A stretch of DNA of 64,000 nucleotides from Streptomyces cinnabarinus (GCF_027270315.1 NZ_CP114413.1:7874001-7938000), one strand, 5' to 3'; counted from the stretch's first letter, positions 17,901 through 27,210 are shown. Notes: generated by a model not told the origin, from the letters alone. Numbers and translations: made by a program.

Positions 17901-18136
17901 CGCTCCGTCACCACCTGGTACATGTGCCGGAACGTCCTGACCTCCAGCAGATCGGCCACCGGGATCCGCCGTCCGACGGCGCGCTCCACCACGGTCACCA
18001 GGCGCAGCAGCAGCACCGAGTCCCAGTCGGGGAAGTCGTCGAGGGGCCGGTCGAGGTCCTCCTCCTCCAAGTACAGGCCGAGCTCCTCCTCCAGGAGCGT
18101 GCGGAATTCCGCGGTACCGGCGAGGGCGGTGGTCAT
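17897..18136 (-). CDS. Acyl carrier protein (glyceryl-ACP type)
   Basis: A 79-residue ACP. FPDWDSVLLLRLV carries the phosphopantetheine Ser40, and the acidic helix (LLEEELGLYLEEEDLD) is typical. Lying directly after the FkbH-like gene, with both its start and stop in ATGA overlaps, it is the expected carrier for the D-glyceryl unit that FkbH-like enzymes make from 1,3-bisphosphoglycerate. It resembles the small stand-alone ACPs of tetronate clusters, distinct from the fatty-acyl ACP at 24145-24480. Confidence 0.88.
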   Translation of the reverse strand: MTTALAGTAEFRTLLEEELGLYLEEEDLDRPLDDFPDWDSVLLLRLVTVVERAVGRRIPVADLLEVRTFRHMYQVVTER

Positions 18137-20082
18137 GGGCGGTCTCCGTCATCGGGCCCGAACGCGGCGCGCAGCCGCAGATGGGCGGGGGCGGGGGCGG
18201 GGTCGCGCAGGTCGTGCCGGAAGAAGACGGCGTCGGGGTCGTCCGGGTCGGTGCCGACCGCGGTGAAGCCCTGGTCGGCGTAGAACGCGGCGAAGGCGGC
18301 GTTGCGCGGCGACGGCAGATAGCGGCCCGCCACGGCCCGCGCCTCGGTGTCGCGGGCGAACTCCAGCACCGCGGACAGGCAGGCGCTCTCGATGCCCCGG
18401 GCGAACACCCGGCAGCTCAGGGCGAAGTTGTCGATGCGCACCACCTCCCCGTCCCGGCGCAGGAACAGCGCGCCGACCAGGCCGTGGTCGCCGAACCGGT
18501 CACGCGCGTGCACCGCGATCACATGGTGTCCCGGGTGCGTCATCCGGTCGGCCACCTGCGGGACGTCCAGCCGTTCGGTGGCCAGGTGGAACTGGTTGGT
18601 GCGCAGGGTGAGTTGGGAGACCCGCCCGAGTTCGGCCTCGTCCGGTGGGCGGAGGGTGACCTCCAGGCCGAGCCCGTCGAGGTAGTCCTGGTAGGAGGCG
18701 ACGTCCTCGCGGAACTCCTGCCGTCGGGCCTCGGTGCGGTACCGGTCCGCCCGCTCCAGGTCGGCCTCGGTCAGCTCGAACACGTCGAACCAGCCGTCGG
18801 CCAGCAGCGCCGAAGGGTGCAGGGCGGGTTCGTCGTCGACGCGGACCACGGCGACCTCGGGCAGCTGCTCGCCGACCAGCCCGCACTCGAAGAGGCTGTC
18901 GTCGGCGAAGACGAAGCTGTCCAGGCCGAGTCCGAGCCGCCCGGCGATGTCCCGGAGATTGTCGTGCTTGGGCTTCCAGTTGGCGCTGACCTGGACGAAG
19001 TCGGACTCGCGCAGCACCATGGCCGGATGCGTCCGCAGCGTGCGGCTCACGGCGTCCGCGTCGTTCTTGCTGCTGATCGCGAGCAGCACCCCCTGGGATC
19101 CGAGTTGCCGGAGCACCCGCTGGAACCCCGTGAAGGCCTCGCCGCGCAGCCCCGCACCGAGCTCGATACCGCCGGGCCCGTCCTCGCCGAGCACGCCGCC
19201 CCACAGCGTCCCGTCCAGGTCCAGCACCAGGACCTTGCGGGTCCGGCCGAGGCGGGCGCGGACGATGTGCGCGGCCTCCCGGGCGTAGGCGGCCAGCAGC
19301 GGCTCGGACAGCCGGGCCCGCGCGTACTGGGCGGCGCGCGGTTCACCGGCGGGCACGCCCTCGCCGATCAGCGGATCGAGGTCGACGACGGCCACGCCCG
19401 GGTGTTCGGCGGCGAGCGCCAGCAGCCCGCTGTTGAACTCCCGCCACACCGCGCCGAGCCGGGCGCGGCAGCGCAGATCGACCAGTTGGTGCGTGAAGTG
19501 GCGGTGCAGCGGGACGGTGTTGAGCACGAGCAGGCCGCGGCTGGCCCGTTGATGGGCGGCTACGGCGGCGGTCAGCAGCGCGAGTCGGGTCCGCGCCGCG
19601 TTCTCGACGTCCTCGGCCCGCCAGGGCGCGGTGAGGCCGCCGAAGACCGTGTGCGCGTCGAGCACGCACAGGGTGAGGTGCGGTCGCTCCCGGTCCTCCG
19701 CCGGGTCGGCCGGCCGCATCAGGTCCTGCACATACGACCCGTAGGGGGCGACCTGCGCGTCCAGCAGCAGTCCGTGGCGGGCCAGTTCGGCGGTGAGCGG
19801 TCCCACCACCGGTGCCACCGTGGACTCGCCCGTCACGGCCACGGAGACCACCGGCACCTCGGGCACGTGACGCCGCACCTCCGCCGGGTCGAGCCGGGCC
19901 AGCAGCTGGCCCGCGGCCGGGAGGTCGGCCCGGGGCATCCGGGACAGCAGCGTCCGCACCGAGCCGTACTCTTCGGCCAGCCGTCCGGCCCGGTACAGGC
20001 CGCGCAGGGTGGTCAGGGCCGCCGCGTCGTGCCAGCCGGCCGTGGCCGCCGGGCTCGGGATCCGTTCCTCGGCCTGGGTCAT
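18133..20082 (-). CDS. FkbH-like HAD-family glyceryl-ACP synthase
   Basis: A 649-residue HAD-IIIC protein. An N-terminal domain of about 280 residues is followed by the HAD core (KVLVLDLDGTLWGG, Asp288/Asp290; AISSKNDADAV; FADDSLFECG) and a C-terminal GNAT-like region (about 460-625). Known members dephosphorylate 1,3-bisphosphoglycerate and load D-glycerate onto an ACP. The next gene is such an ACP and the previous one a KAS III, the tetronate-type trio. None of the partner genes for methoxymalonyl-ACP (FkbG, FkbI and FkbK types) is near, which favours direct use of the glyceryl unit. The ATG at 20082 shares ATGA with the KAS III stop; the upstream extension to 20163 is not used. Confidence 0.9.
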   Translation of the reverse strand: MTQAEERIPSPAATAGWHDAAALTTLRGLYRAGRLAEEYGSVRTLLSRMPRADLPAAGQLLARLDPAEVRRHVPEVPVVSVAVTGESTVAPVVGPLTAELARHGLLLDAQVAPYGSYVQDLMRPADPAEDRERPHLTLCVLDAHTVFGGLTAPWRAEDVENAARTRLALLTAAVAAHQRASRGLLVLNTVPLHRHFTHQLVDLRCRARLGAVWREFNSGLLALAAEHPGVAVVDLDPLIGEGVPAGEPRAAQYARARLSEPLLAAYAREAAHIVRARLGRTRKVLVLDLDGTLWGGVLGEDGPGGIELGAGLRGEAFTGFQRVLRQLGSQGVLLAISSKNDADAVSRTLRTHPAMVLRESDFVQVSANWKPKHDNLRDIAGRLGLGLDSFVFADDSLFECGLVGEQLPEVAVVRVDDEPALHPSALLADGWFDVFELTEADLERADRYRTEARRQEFREDVASYQDYLDGLGLEVTLRPPDEAELGRVSQLTLRTNQFHLATERLDVPQVADRMTHPGHHVIAVHARDRFGDHGLVGALFLRRDGEVVRIDNFALSCRVFARGIESACLSAVLEFARDTEARAVAGRYLPSPRNAAFAAFYADQGFTAVGTDPDDPDAVFFRHDLRDPAPAPAHLRLRAAFGPDDGDRP

Positions 20083-21101
20083 GACCGCTCCAGGGCGATA
20101 CCGGACTTGATCCATTTGCTGGACTCGACGGCCACCGCGACGGCGCGCCCGGGACTGTCCCACTGCTCAAGGAGTTCGGCGAGCTGGAGGAAGGGCAGGG
20201 CGTTGCCGTTGTTGCCGACGGTGCGCACCACGTTGATGCGCCGGGCGCCCGGGGCGGGCATGGCCGCCGAGATACGGTCGCTCATCCGGCCGGAGAGCTG
20301 CGGGGGCAGCAGGAAGTCCACCTGGTCGGCGCCCCAGCCGAGGTCGCCGAGGAGTTCCCAGAACGTCTGCTGGGCCAGGAGCGGCACCGTCTCCTCGATC
20401 GCCTTGTAGTCCTCCGAGACCGCCGGACGGTCGCTGTGCCGGTCGCCGAGCCCGAACCAGTCGATGATCTGGCCGGGTTCCCTGCCCAGGCCCACCAGCC
20501 GGTTGAGCACCTGCCGGACGGCGATGCCCGCGCCGAGCGGTTCGGCGCTGAGCACGGCCGCGCCGGCCCCGTCGCCGAAGAGGGCGTAGTTGACGAGTTC
20601 GGCGGAGGTGCGGGTACCGGGGTCGAAGTCCCGCTCCAGGTGCTTGGCGCACACATCGCCGCCGATCACCAGGACGGTGGCGCAGCGCCGGGCCAGGAGC
20701 AGAGTGCGGGCCACGTCGAGGGCCTGCACGGCGCCGGCGCACCCGGACTGGAGCTGGTAGGTGGGGGTGTTGTCGATGCCGAGCCGGTCGGCGACCAGGT
20801 TCACCGTGGCGGGCATCAGATGGTCCGGGGTCGCGGTGCCCATGACGACGCAGTCGATGTCGGCCGGATCGAGGCCGGCCTCCGCCAGCGCCCGGTCGGC
20901 GGCAGTCGCCGCGATGTCGGCCAGGGTGTGCCGCACCTGACCGGTGGCCAGGTCGACGGCGAAGTAGCGGCTGGTGTTGCCGATGAACATCTCGGCCCAG
21001 GTCTCGTCGAGGCCGACGAGTTTGGCCAGGGTCGCGTTGTCCACGGGGTCCCCGGGCAGGCAGGTGCCGACCGAGGCCAGGTGCGCGGTGGGTGCGTTCA
21101 T
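20079..21101 (-). CDS. KAS III-like condensing enzyme with His-to-Pro change
   Basis: A 340-residue FabH-fold enzyme. YQLQSGCAGAVQAL gives the nucleophile Cys121, FGDGAGA is intact, and VRTVGNNGNALP supplies Asn297. The usual catalytic His block (canonical PHQAN) reads LLPPQLSGRM here, so the His position is Pro267. Decarboxylative condensation normally needs that His. A tetronate-forming KAS III instead joins a preformed beta-ketoacyl thioester to glyceryl-ACP through one C-C and one C-O bond, so a weaker need for His is conceivable. The PKS gene ends 4 nt into it (ATGA), and FkbH follows the same way. An unusual starter or acyl-transfer role is the main alternative. Confidence 0.85.
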   Translation of the reverse strand: MNAPTAHLASVGTCLPGDPVDNATLAKLVGLDETWAEMFIGNTSRYFAVDLATGQVRHTLADIAATAADRALAEAGLDPADIDCVVMGTATPDHLMPATVNLVADRLGIDNTPTYQLQSGCAGAVQALDVARTLLLARRCATVLVIGGDVCAKHLERDFDPGTRTSAELVNYALFGDGAGAAVLSAEPLGAGIAVRQVLNRLVGLGREPGQIIDWFGLGDRHSDRPAVSEDYKAIEETVPLLAQQTFWELLGDLGWGADQVDFLLPPQLSGRMSDRISAAMPAPGARRINVVRTVGNNGNALPFLQLAELLEQWDSPGRAVAVAVESSKWIKSGIALERS

Positions 21102-24100
21102 CGGGCGGTTCCTTCCGCGGTCAGGGTCACGGCCGTGCCGGCGAGGCCGCGGCTGTGCAGATACCGGACGAGGTCGCCGACGGTGCGCATGCTCTCCAGC
21201 AGTTCCTCGACCGGGAGCGTGCCGAGCCGGGGCAGCTCGTGCTCGATCCGGGCCTTCAGCTCCACGGCCTGGATCGAGTCGAAGCCCAGGTCCTCGTGGA
21301 GCCGGGTGTCGTCGTGCACCAGGTCCGGGTCGTGTCCGCCGACCCGGCACACCAGCAGGCGTGCCAGTGCGGCCAGGGGGTCCGGCTCGTCCCCCGCCGG
21401 GGTCGGCGGACACGGTTCCCCGCGGTCCGTGAGAGGCGGTACCGCGGAGTCCGCGCCAGGGGGGACGGGGGGCGCGGACGGTTCCGGACGGGTCGGGGCG
21501 GCGCCGGAGCGCCAGGCGCGGAATGAGTCGTCGAACAGATAGGGCGGCAGCCGTCGGGGCAGCCGGTCGGACTCGGGGTACAGCACGTCCCAGCCGGGGG
21601 TGAGGCCCGCACACCACAGCTCGCCGAACAACTGCTGGGGCCGGTGTCCGGGGGCGCGCTCGCCGGGATGCGCGGTGTGCAGGCTCACCGGGGAGCCGGC
21701 CTCCGTCCGCAGCCGGGACAGCAGCGGGGTGAGCACCGCGGCCGGGCCGATCTCCACCACATGGGTGACGTCGGTGGCGAGCAGCGCGAGCGCGGCCTCG
21801 GCGAACCGCACCGGCGCGGTGATCTGTGCCGCCCAGTAGTCGGCGTCCAGGGTTTCCTCGTCGGCCAGTTCCCGGCCGTACACGGTCGAGAAGACCGGGA
21901 GGTTCGGGCGCCGGTCGGCGGCGTCCGCGCAGGCGCGGCGGAACTCCTCGACGACCGGCACCATCAGCGGCGAGTGGAAGGCGTGGGAGACCGCGAGCGG
22001 CCGTGCCGCCACCTTGCGTTCGGTCAATTCGGCGGTGAGTGCGGCGAGTTCACCGCGGTCTCCGGAGATCACGGTGCGGCGGGGGCCGTTGGCGGCGGCC
22101 AGACCGAGCCGCTGCCGTCCCGCGAGCAGCGGCTCGGCCTCCGCGGCGTCGAGGGCCACCGCGAGCATCCCGCCGTCGTCGGGCAGCGTCTCCATCAGCT
22201 GTCCGCGCCGGGCGACCAGTCGGGCGGCGTCCGCCGGGTCGAGCGCTCCGGCCACGCAGGCGGCGGCGAACTCGCCGATGCTGTGCCCGATGACGTAGGC
22301 GGGCCTGATCCCGGCCTCGGCCAGGGTGGCGGCCATTGCGTACCCGACCGCGAACAGCGCGGGCTGGAGCAGTCCCGGGCGCTGCAACTCCGGGTCGTCG
22401 TCGAGGAGCAGATCCCGCACCGACCGCCCGGTGTGCGGGGTGAGCAGCTGGTCCATGGCGTCGAGGTGGCGTGCGTAGGCGGGGCACGACCGGTACCAGG
22501 ACGCGGTGGTCCGGGGGTCCTGTGCGCCCTGCCCGGTGAAGGCGAACGCCACCGACGGCGCCGCGCGCCGCCCGGTGCCCGCCGGGCCCCTCTCGTCCAC
22601 CCGCTGTGCCGCCTCCCGCAGCCCCGCCACCAGCGTGGGCAGGTCGGCGGCGGCGACGGCCACCCGGTGCGGCAGCCGGGACTTGACCCGGTTGCTGGTC
22701 CAGCACAGCTGCGCCAGCTGGTCGCCCGGACGGCGGGCGAGGGCGTCGGCCTGGGCTAGCAGATTGGCCCGCAGCCGGTCCGCGCCCCGGGCGGAGACGG
22801 TGAACACGCCCGGCGCCCCGGGACGGGTCCGATGGGTGGTCCGGGGCGCGGAGGCCAGCACCGCGTGGGCGTTGCTGCCGCCCATGCCGAAGCTGCTGAC
22901 CGCGGCGTGCACGGTGCCGGAGCCCAGCCGGAGCGGCGACCTGAGCAGGTTCAGCCGCTGTCCGGGCAGGTCGAGTCGCGGGTTCTCGTCCTGGGCGTAC
23001 CGGCTCGGCGGCACCGTACGGTGATGCAGCGCGAGGACCGCCTTGATGAGCCCGGCGATGCCCGCCGCGCCCTCGGCGTGCCCGAAGTTGCTCTTGACCG
23101 AGCCCAGCGCGACGCTGCCGCCACCGCGGCCGCTGGTCAGTCGGCCGAGCGCCTGGGCCTCGATGAAGTCACCGAGCAGGGTGCCGGTGCCGTGCGCCTC
23201 GATGAACCCGATGTCGTCGGCGGTGATGCCGGCCCGCTGCCACACCGACTCGATCAGCTGCTCCTGCGCCCAGCGGTTGGGCGCGGTGATGCCGTTGCTG
23301 CGGCCGTCCTGGTTGCTCCCGGTCTCCTTCAGTACGGCGTACACCGGCTGACGGTCCGCCAGGGCGTCGCTCAGGCGGCGCAGTACGAGCACGGCCACGC
23401 CTTCGGCGCGCCCGATCCCGTCCGCCGCCGCGCTGAACGGCTTGCACCGGCCGTCCGGCGCCGAGAGACCGGCCTGGGTGTAGAAGATGTTGATGGCCGG
23501 CGTCATGATCAGGTTGGTGCCGGCCACCAGGGCGTGATCGCACTCTCCCCAGCGCAGCGAGTTCATGGCGAGGTGGACGGCGACGAGCGAGGAGGAGCAG
23601 GCCGTGTCCACGGCCAGGCTCGGCCCCTTGAGGTCGAGGTGGTACGAGACGCGGTTGGCGCCCATGAAGTAGCCGTTGCCGGAGCCGTGGCGGGCGGTGA
23701 TCCGGTCGTAGTCCCCGAGGGCCAGGAACGCCCACTCGTTGGCCATCACGCCGACGAACACGCCGGTCGCGGTGCCGGCCAGGTCCTGGGGTGCCATCGC
23801 GGCGTCCTCGATCGCCCGCCACGAGCACTGCAGCAGCAGCCGCTGCTGCGGGTCCATCGCCGCGGCCTCGCGTGGCGCGATGCCGAAGAAGGCGGGATCG
23901 AAGGCGTCGGGGTCGTGGAGGAAGCCGCCGCGCACGGTGTTGCTGCGGCCGGGCGGCCGGCTGTCGTGGGCGGTGTCCGGAGCGGACGGGGCAGCGAGGT
24001 GATAGCGCTCGGCGTCCCAGCGCTCCTCGGGCACGTGGCCCGTGCCGTCGCGTCCGTCCATGAGCAGCGCCCAGTACTCCTGGGCGTCGCGGGCGCCGGG

Positions 24101-24148
24101 AAAGCGGCAGTCGAGACCGACGACCGCGATGGGCTCGCGCACGCTCAT
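21098..24148 (-). CDS. Single-module type I polyketide synthase (KS-AT-ACP)
   Basis: 1016 residues. The KS (about 4-425) has Cys184 in DTACSSSLVA, His319 in EAHGTGT and His357 in KSNFGHAEG. The AT (about 530-820) has GHSIGEFAAA (Ser623) and the HAFH block (722-725) typical of malonyl-CoA choice. The ACP attachment is Ser958 in EDLGFDSIQAVEL. There is no KR, DH, ER, docking domain or terminal TE, so one round of extension would leave a beta-ketoacyl-ACP. It lies between a fatty-acyl-loaded ACP and the KAS III, both through ATGA overlaps. Iterative use is possible, but without reduction a single extension is more likely. Confidence 0.92.
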   Translation of the reverse strand: MSVREPIAVVGLDCRFPGARDAQEYWALLMDGRDGTGHVPEERWDAERYHLAAPSAPDTAHDSRPPGRSNTVRGGFLHDPDAFDPAFFGIAPREAAAMDPQQRLLLQCSWRAIEDAAMAPQDLAGTATGVFVGVMANEWAFLALGDYDRITARHGSGNGYFMGANRVSYHLDLKGPSLAVDTACSSSLVAVHLAMNSLRWGECDHALVAGTNLIMTPAINIFYTQAGLSAPDGRCKPFSAAADGIGRAEGVAVLVLRRLSDALADRQPVYAVLKETGSNQDGRSNGITAPNRWAQEQLIESVWQRAGITADDIGFIEAHGTGTLLGDFIEAQALGRLTSGRGGGSVALGSVKSNFGHAEGAAGIAGLIKAVLALHHRTVPPSRYAQDENPRLDLPGQRLNLLRSPLRLGSGTVHAAVSSFGMGGSNAHAVLASAPRTTHRTRPGAPGVFTVSARGADRLRANLLAQADALARRPGDQLAQLCWTSNRVKSRLPHRVAVAAADLPTLVAGLREAAQRVDERGPAGTGRRAAPSVAFAFTGQGAQDPRTTASWYRSCPAYARHLDAMDQLLTPHTGRSVRDLLLDDDPELQRPGLLQPALFAVGYAMAATLAEAGIRPAYVIGHSIGEFAAACVAGALDPADAARLVARRGQLMETLPDDGGMLAVALDAAEAEPLLAGRQRLGLAAANGPRRTVISGDRGELAALTAELTERKVAARPLAVSHAFHSPLMVPVVEEFRRACADAADRRPNLPVFSTVYGRELADEETLDADYWAAQITAPVRFAEAALALLATDVTHVVEIGPAAVLTPLLSRLRTEAGSPVSLHTAHPGERAPGHRPQQLFGELWCAGLTPGWDVLYPESDRLPRRLPPYLFDDSFRAWRSGAAPTRPEPSAPPVPPGADSAVPPLTDRGEPCPPTPAGDEPDPLAALARLLVCRVGGHDPDLVHDDTRLHEDLGFDSIQAVELKARIEHELPRLGTLPVEELLESMRTVGDLVRYLHSRGLAGTAVTLTAEGTAR

Positions 24149-24480
24149 GACGGGTTCCCGCCGTCCGCCGCCCGGTCGGCCAGCCGGTCGGCGAGATGGG
24201 CGGCGATCGCGTGGACGGTCGGGAAGTCGTACGCGATCGTGGGGGACACCGGGATCCGGTACTTCTCCTCGATCTCGCCGCAGATGCTGATCGCCGCGAC
24301 GGAGTCGATGCCGTAGTCGGCGAGCGGGGTGTCCGGGTCGATCTCCTCGGCCGCCTTGCGCAGATGGAAGGCGACCCGCCCGGTCAGCCACGGTTCGAGG
24401 TCGGGTGATTTTCCGCGGGGCGAGGGCCGGTCCACCGGCTCGGCGTGACGGGCGGCGCGGGTTTCGGGGGCGATGCTCAT
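24145..24480 (-). CDS. Acyl carrier protein (fatty-acyl loading)
   Basis: A 111-residue ACP with about 28 flexible N-terminal residues and the site ADYGIDSVAAISI (Ser60). DYGIDS is the type I/FAAL-partner style rather than the FabD/AcpP style. It starts 37 nt after the fatty-acyl-AMP ligase stop and its stop overlaps the PKS start, so it most likely carries the activated fatty acid to the KS. Confidence 0.9.
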   Translation of the reverse strand: MSIAPETRAARHAEPVDRPSPRGKSPDLEPWLTGRVAFHLRKAAEEIDPDTPLADYGIDSVAAISICGEIEEKYRIPVSPTIAYDFPTVHAIAAHLADRLADRAADGGNPS

Positions 24481-24517
24481 GGTGTTTCTCTCTCCGAGGG
24501 GCTGAGGGCTGCGGGTC

Positions 24518-26323
24518 TCAACGGCGGGTGACGGCGGGCTCCGGTGTCTCGCCCGCGGTGGTGACCAGGGCGGCGACCGGGGGCTGGAGCCGCTGGTGCA
24601 GCACCGGCAGGACGCCGTCGAGGAAGAGCCGCCGCATGAGGGTGCGCTGCGTCTTGCCGCTGGTGGTCTTGCGGATGACGCCGGGCCGCACCAGCACCAC
24701 GCTCACGGCGGGCAACTGGAACCGACGGCTGAGCAGGGACTGCACGGAGGCGCCGAGCTGGGCCGGCTCGCTCTCCTCGGTGGCGTCGGCCCGCAGTTCC
24801 TGCACCACGACGACGTGCGCGCGCTCGGACGTCTCGTCGGTGACGGTGAACACCGCGCCCCCGCCGCGCCGGAACGCCTCCCCGGACTCCTGTACGGCCT
24901 GCTCGATGTCCTGCGGGTAGAGGTTGCGGCCGTGCTGGATCAGCATCTCCTTGATCCGCCCGGTGACATAGAGCTCCTCGTCGAGCAGGGCCCCGAGGTC
25001 GCCGGTGCGGAAGAAGCCCGCGCGGCCGTCCGCGGTCACCGCCCGGAACGACTCGGCGGTGAGTTCCTCGCGGTTCCAGTAGCCCGTGGCCACCGACCGG
25101 CCGCGCAGCCAGATCTCGCCGACCTGGCCGCCGGGCAGCACCCGCAGGGTCACCGGGTCCACGATCAGCACTTCGGTGTCCTTCGGCCGGCCGCAGCCGA
25201 CCAGGGTGCGGGCGGGCCGGTCGGTGCGGGCGGGCCGCAGCTCGTCCTGCTCCAGGGCGTGGGCGTCCACGGTGAGTTCGACGTGGGCGGCCTCGGTGTC
25301 CCCGCTGGAGACCAGCAGGGTGTTCTCCGCCAGGCCGTAACAGGGCAGGATCGCCTGCGGGCGCAGCCCGTTGCCCGCGAAGCGGCCGACGAAGGCGCGC
25401 AAGGTCTCGGCGCGCACCGGCTCGGCCCCGTTGAGGGCCACCCGCAGGCTGGACAGGTCCAGGTCCGCGGACTGCTCCTCGGTGACGCGGCGGGTGCACA
25501 GCTCGTAGCCGAAGTTGGGGGAGGCGGTGCCTTCGACCCGGTAGTCGTGGATCATGCGCAGCCAGCGGTGCGGTTGCTTGATGAAGGCGATCGGCGACAT
25601 CTGCACGCTGGTGCCGCCCACCCACAGCGGGTGCAGGGTCATGCCGATGAGCCCCATGTCGTGGTAGAGGGGCAGCCAGCTGCCCGCCACGACGCCGTCC
25701 GGGGTCACCATGGCGCCGCGGATGGCCTCCTCGTTGGCGGCGAGGTTGGCGTGCGTGACCATGATGCCCTTCGGCTCGCTGGTGGAGCCGGAGCTGTACT
25801 GGAGGAAGGCCACGTCCGACTCGGTGACGCGGGGCGGGGTCCACAGGTCGGGGTCGGCCGTCTCGGCGTCCCCGCCGGTCGCCAGGCACAGCACATCCCG
25901 CTCTCCCGAGGCGGCCAGCCAGGCGCTGATGCCCTGCCGGTACTCCGGGAGCGTCAGCACCGCTCCCACATCGGCGTCCCGCAGGATGCCGTGGACGCGG
26001 GCCAGCCGTTCGCCCGGTTCGTCGGGCAGCGGTGCGGGGATCGCCGTGCGCCCCGCGTAGAAGCAGCCCAGGAAGGCCGTGACGAAGTCCAGGGTCGGCG
26101 GGTAGAGCAGCAGTACCGGACGCGAGCGGTCCTTCCGGGACGCGTGCTGCAGCCGGGTGGCCACCAGGCGGGCCCGGCGGTCCAGTTCGGCGTAGCTGAG
26201 CTGCTCGGGCCGCATGTGCGGGCCGTCCTCGTGCAGGTAGACGAACGCGGGCCGCTCCGGATGGCGGTCCACGCCGGTGCGTACGGCGTCCGTCATCGTC
26301 CGGAACTGAAGCTGGTGTGGCAC
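24518..26323 (-). CDS. Fatty-acyl-AMP ligase (FAAL)
   Basis: A 601-residue adenylating enzyme. FLQYSSGSTSEPKGIMVTH is the P-loop, then LPLYHDMGLIG, PNFGYELC, CYGLAENTLLVS (FAAL-style A5), TGDLGAL and the C-terminal IRKTTSGKTQR Lys. FAALs activate a fatty acid as its adenylate and pass it to an ACP or PKS instead of CoA, and an ACP gene follows. GTG 26323 is preferred over ATG 26296 because GAGAGG lies 7 nt upstream and the conserved FRTMTDAV segment starts before that Met. It is the first gene of the 9-gene operon; a well-spaced promoter lies 86-114 nt upstream. Confidence 0.92.
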   Translation of the reverse strand: MPHQLQFRTMTDAVRTGVDRHPERPAFVYLHEDGPHMRPEQLSYAELDRRARLVATRLQHASRKDRSRPVLLLYPPTLDFVTAFLGCFYAGRTAIPAPLPDEPGERLARVHGILRDADVGAVLTLPEYRQGISAWLAASGERDVLCLATGGDAETADPDLWTPPRVTESDVAFLQYSSGSTSEPKGIMVTHANLAANEEAIRGAMVTPDGVVAGSWLPLYHDMGLIGMTLHPLWVGGTSVQMSPIAFIKQPHRWLRMIHDYRVEGTASPNFGYELCTRRVTEEQSADLDLSSLRVALNGAEPVRAETLRAFVGRFAGNGLRPQAILPCYGLAENTLLVSSGDTEAAHVELTVDAHALEQDELRPARTDRPARTLVGCGRPKDTEVLIVDPVTLRVLPGGQVGEIWLRGRSVATGYWNREELTAESFRAVTADGRAGFFRTGDLGALLDEELYVTGRIKEMLIQHGRNLYPQDIEQAVQESGEAFRRGGGAVFTVTDETSERAHVVVVQELRADATEESEPAQLGASVQSLLSRRFQLPAVSVVLVRPGVIRKTTSGKTQRTLMRRLFLDGVLPVLHQRLQPPVAALVTTAGETPEPAVTRR

Positions 26324-26408
26324 GGGCTGTCCTCTCCCAGAACCGATCCTTGCGGCGGCACCGAGTGCCATCCGATGTCTTCAGCCTTGGGGTGCCGTGA
26401 AAAGGCGG

Positions 26409-26437
26409 CGTAAAGCGAAAATTGGTGCGCGCGTCAA
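26409..26437 (-). promoter_or_regulatory. Promoter of the FAAL-to-thioesterase operon
   Basis: On the minus strand TTGACG (26437-26432), 17 nt, TTTACG (26414-26409). The start point would be near 26401, giving a leader of about 78 nt before GTG 26323. The -35 is close to consensus. A C-rich, partly repeated stretch lies just upstream (26438-26452), where a SARP could bind, but I see no clean pair of heptamers. Confidence 0.6.
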
Positions 26438-26541
26438 GGGTTTGGGGTTGTAGGCCTGGCCGGTTGCGACGGTGGGTGCCTGCCGGGACACGTACCGTGC
26501 TGGCACGCGGTGCCTAAAGGATCGATGAGAGGGAGGACGGC

Positions 26542-27201
26542 GTGGGCGAAGCGGACGTACCCGGTGTTGGGGCCGCGGCGGGACCGTTCCCGGTCGGTCC
26601 GCTGCCTCCTGGCGGGCATGCCGTCTGCCTCGGGCGGCTGGACGAGTGGGCCCGGGGTGCGTCCGCGGGCGAACCCGTCGTCCGGGCCCGGTCGTCGGGA
26701 TCCCGGCTGCTGCTGCGCCATGCGGTGGCCGCGGCCGACGGCACACCACCGCACCACGTGGTCCTGGACCAGGACGGCCATGGACGGCCGGTCCTGCGCG
26801 CCCCCGCGGGGCTGGACGTGAGCATCAGCCATACGGCCGACGTGCTCGTCGTCGGCGTGGCGCGCGGCCGGCGCATCGGCGTGGACGTGGAGGCGCGGGA
26901 CCGCCCGCTGCTGGCGCCCGGGCTCGCCGAGAAGTTCTGCCACCCGGAGGAACTGGCCGAGCTGCGCGAACTGCCGCCCGCCGAACGCAATGCGCTGCTG
27001 GTGCGGCTGTGGACGCTCAAGGAGGCGTACACGAAGGCGCTCGGCGTCGGTCTCGCGCACGACTTCGCACGCCTGCGCCCCCGGCCCGTCATCGGGGGCG
27101 GCTGGTGGCTGGAACCCTCCGCCCCGGGCTGGCGGCTGCGGTGCGATCCGGTCATGGACGGCTTCATCGTCGCCCGCGCACTGGGACCTGACGGTCTGTG
27201 A
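26542..27201 (+). CDS. Sfp-type 4'-phosphopantetheinyl transferase
   Basis: A 219-residue PPTase that turns apo-ACPs into holo-ACPs with CoA. VSISHTADVLVVG, GVDVE (113-117) and WTLKEAYTKALG (157-168) form the Mg2+/CoA site of the Sfp group. GTG 26542 has GGGAGG 5 nt upstream. It is divergent from the FAAL operon across a 218-bp gap and is the natural activator of the three carrier domains in the cluster (the PKS ACP and two free ACPs). Confidence 0.92.
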   Translation: MGEADVPGVGAAAGPFPVGPLPPGGHAVCLGRLDEWARGASAGEPVVRARSSGSRLLLRHAVAAADGTPPHHVVLDQDGHGRPVLRAPAGLDVSISHTADVLVVGVARGRRIGVDVEARDRPLLAPGLAEKFCHPEELAELRELPPAERNALLVRLWTLKEAYTKALGVGLAHDFARLRPRPVIGGGWWLEPSAPGWRLRCDPVMDGFIVARALGPDGL

Positions 27202-27210
27202 GCAGGGATC

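Noticed and set aside
18133..20082. FkbH-like gene as part of methoxymalonyl-ACP synthesis
   Set aside because: The needed dehydrogenases and O-methyltransferase (FkbI, FkbK and FkbG types) are missing and the PKS AT is malonyl-type; direct use of glyceryl-ACP with KAS III fits better.
22832..24316. 494-codon plus-strand frame inside the PKS
   Set aside because: Antisense of the KS-AT region; low-complexity Gly/Val/Arg composition.
26438..26452. SARP-binding direct repeats before the FAAL promoter
   Set aside because: The C-rich stretch has AACCC-like repeats, but spacing and sequence do not make a clear pair of heptamers.
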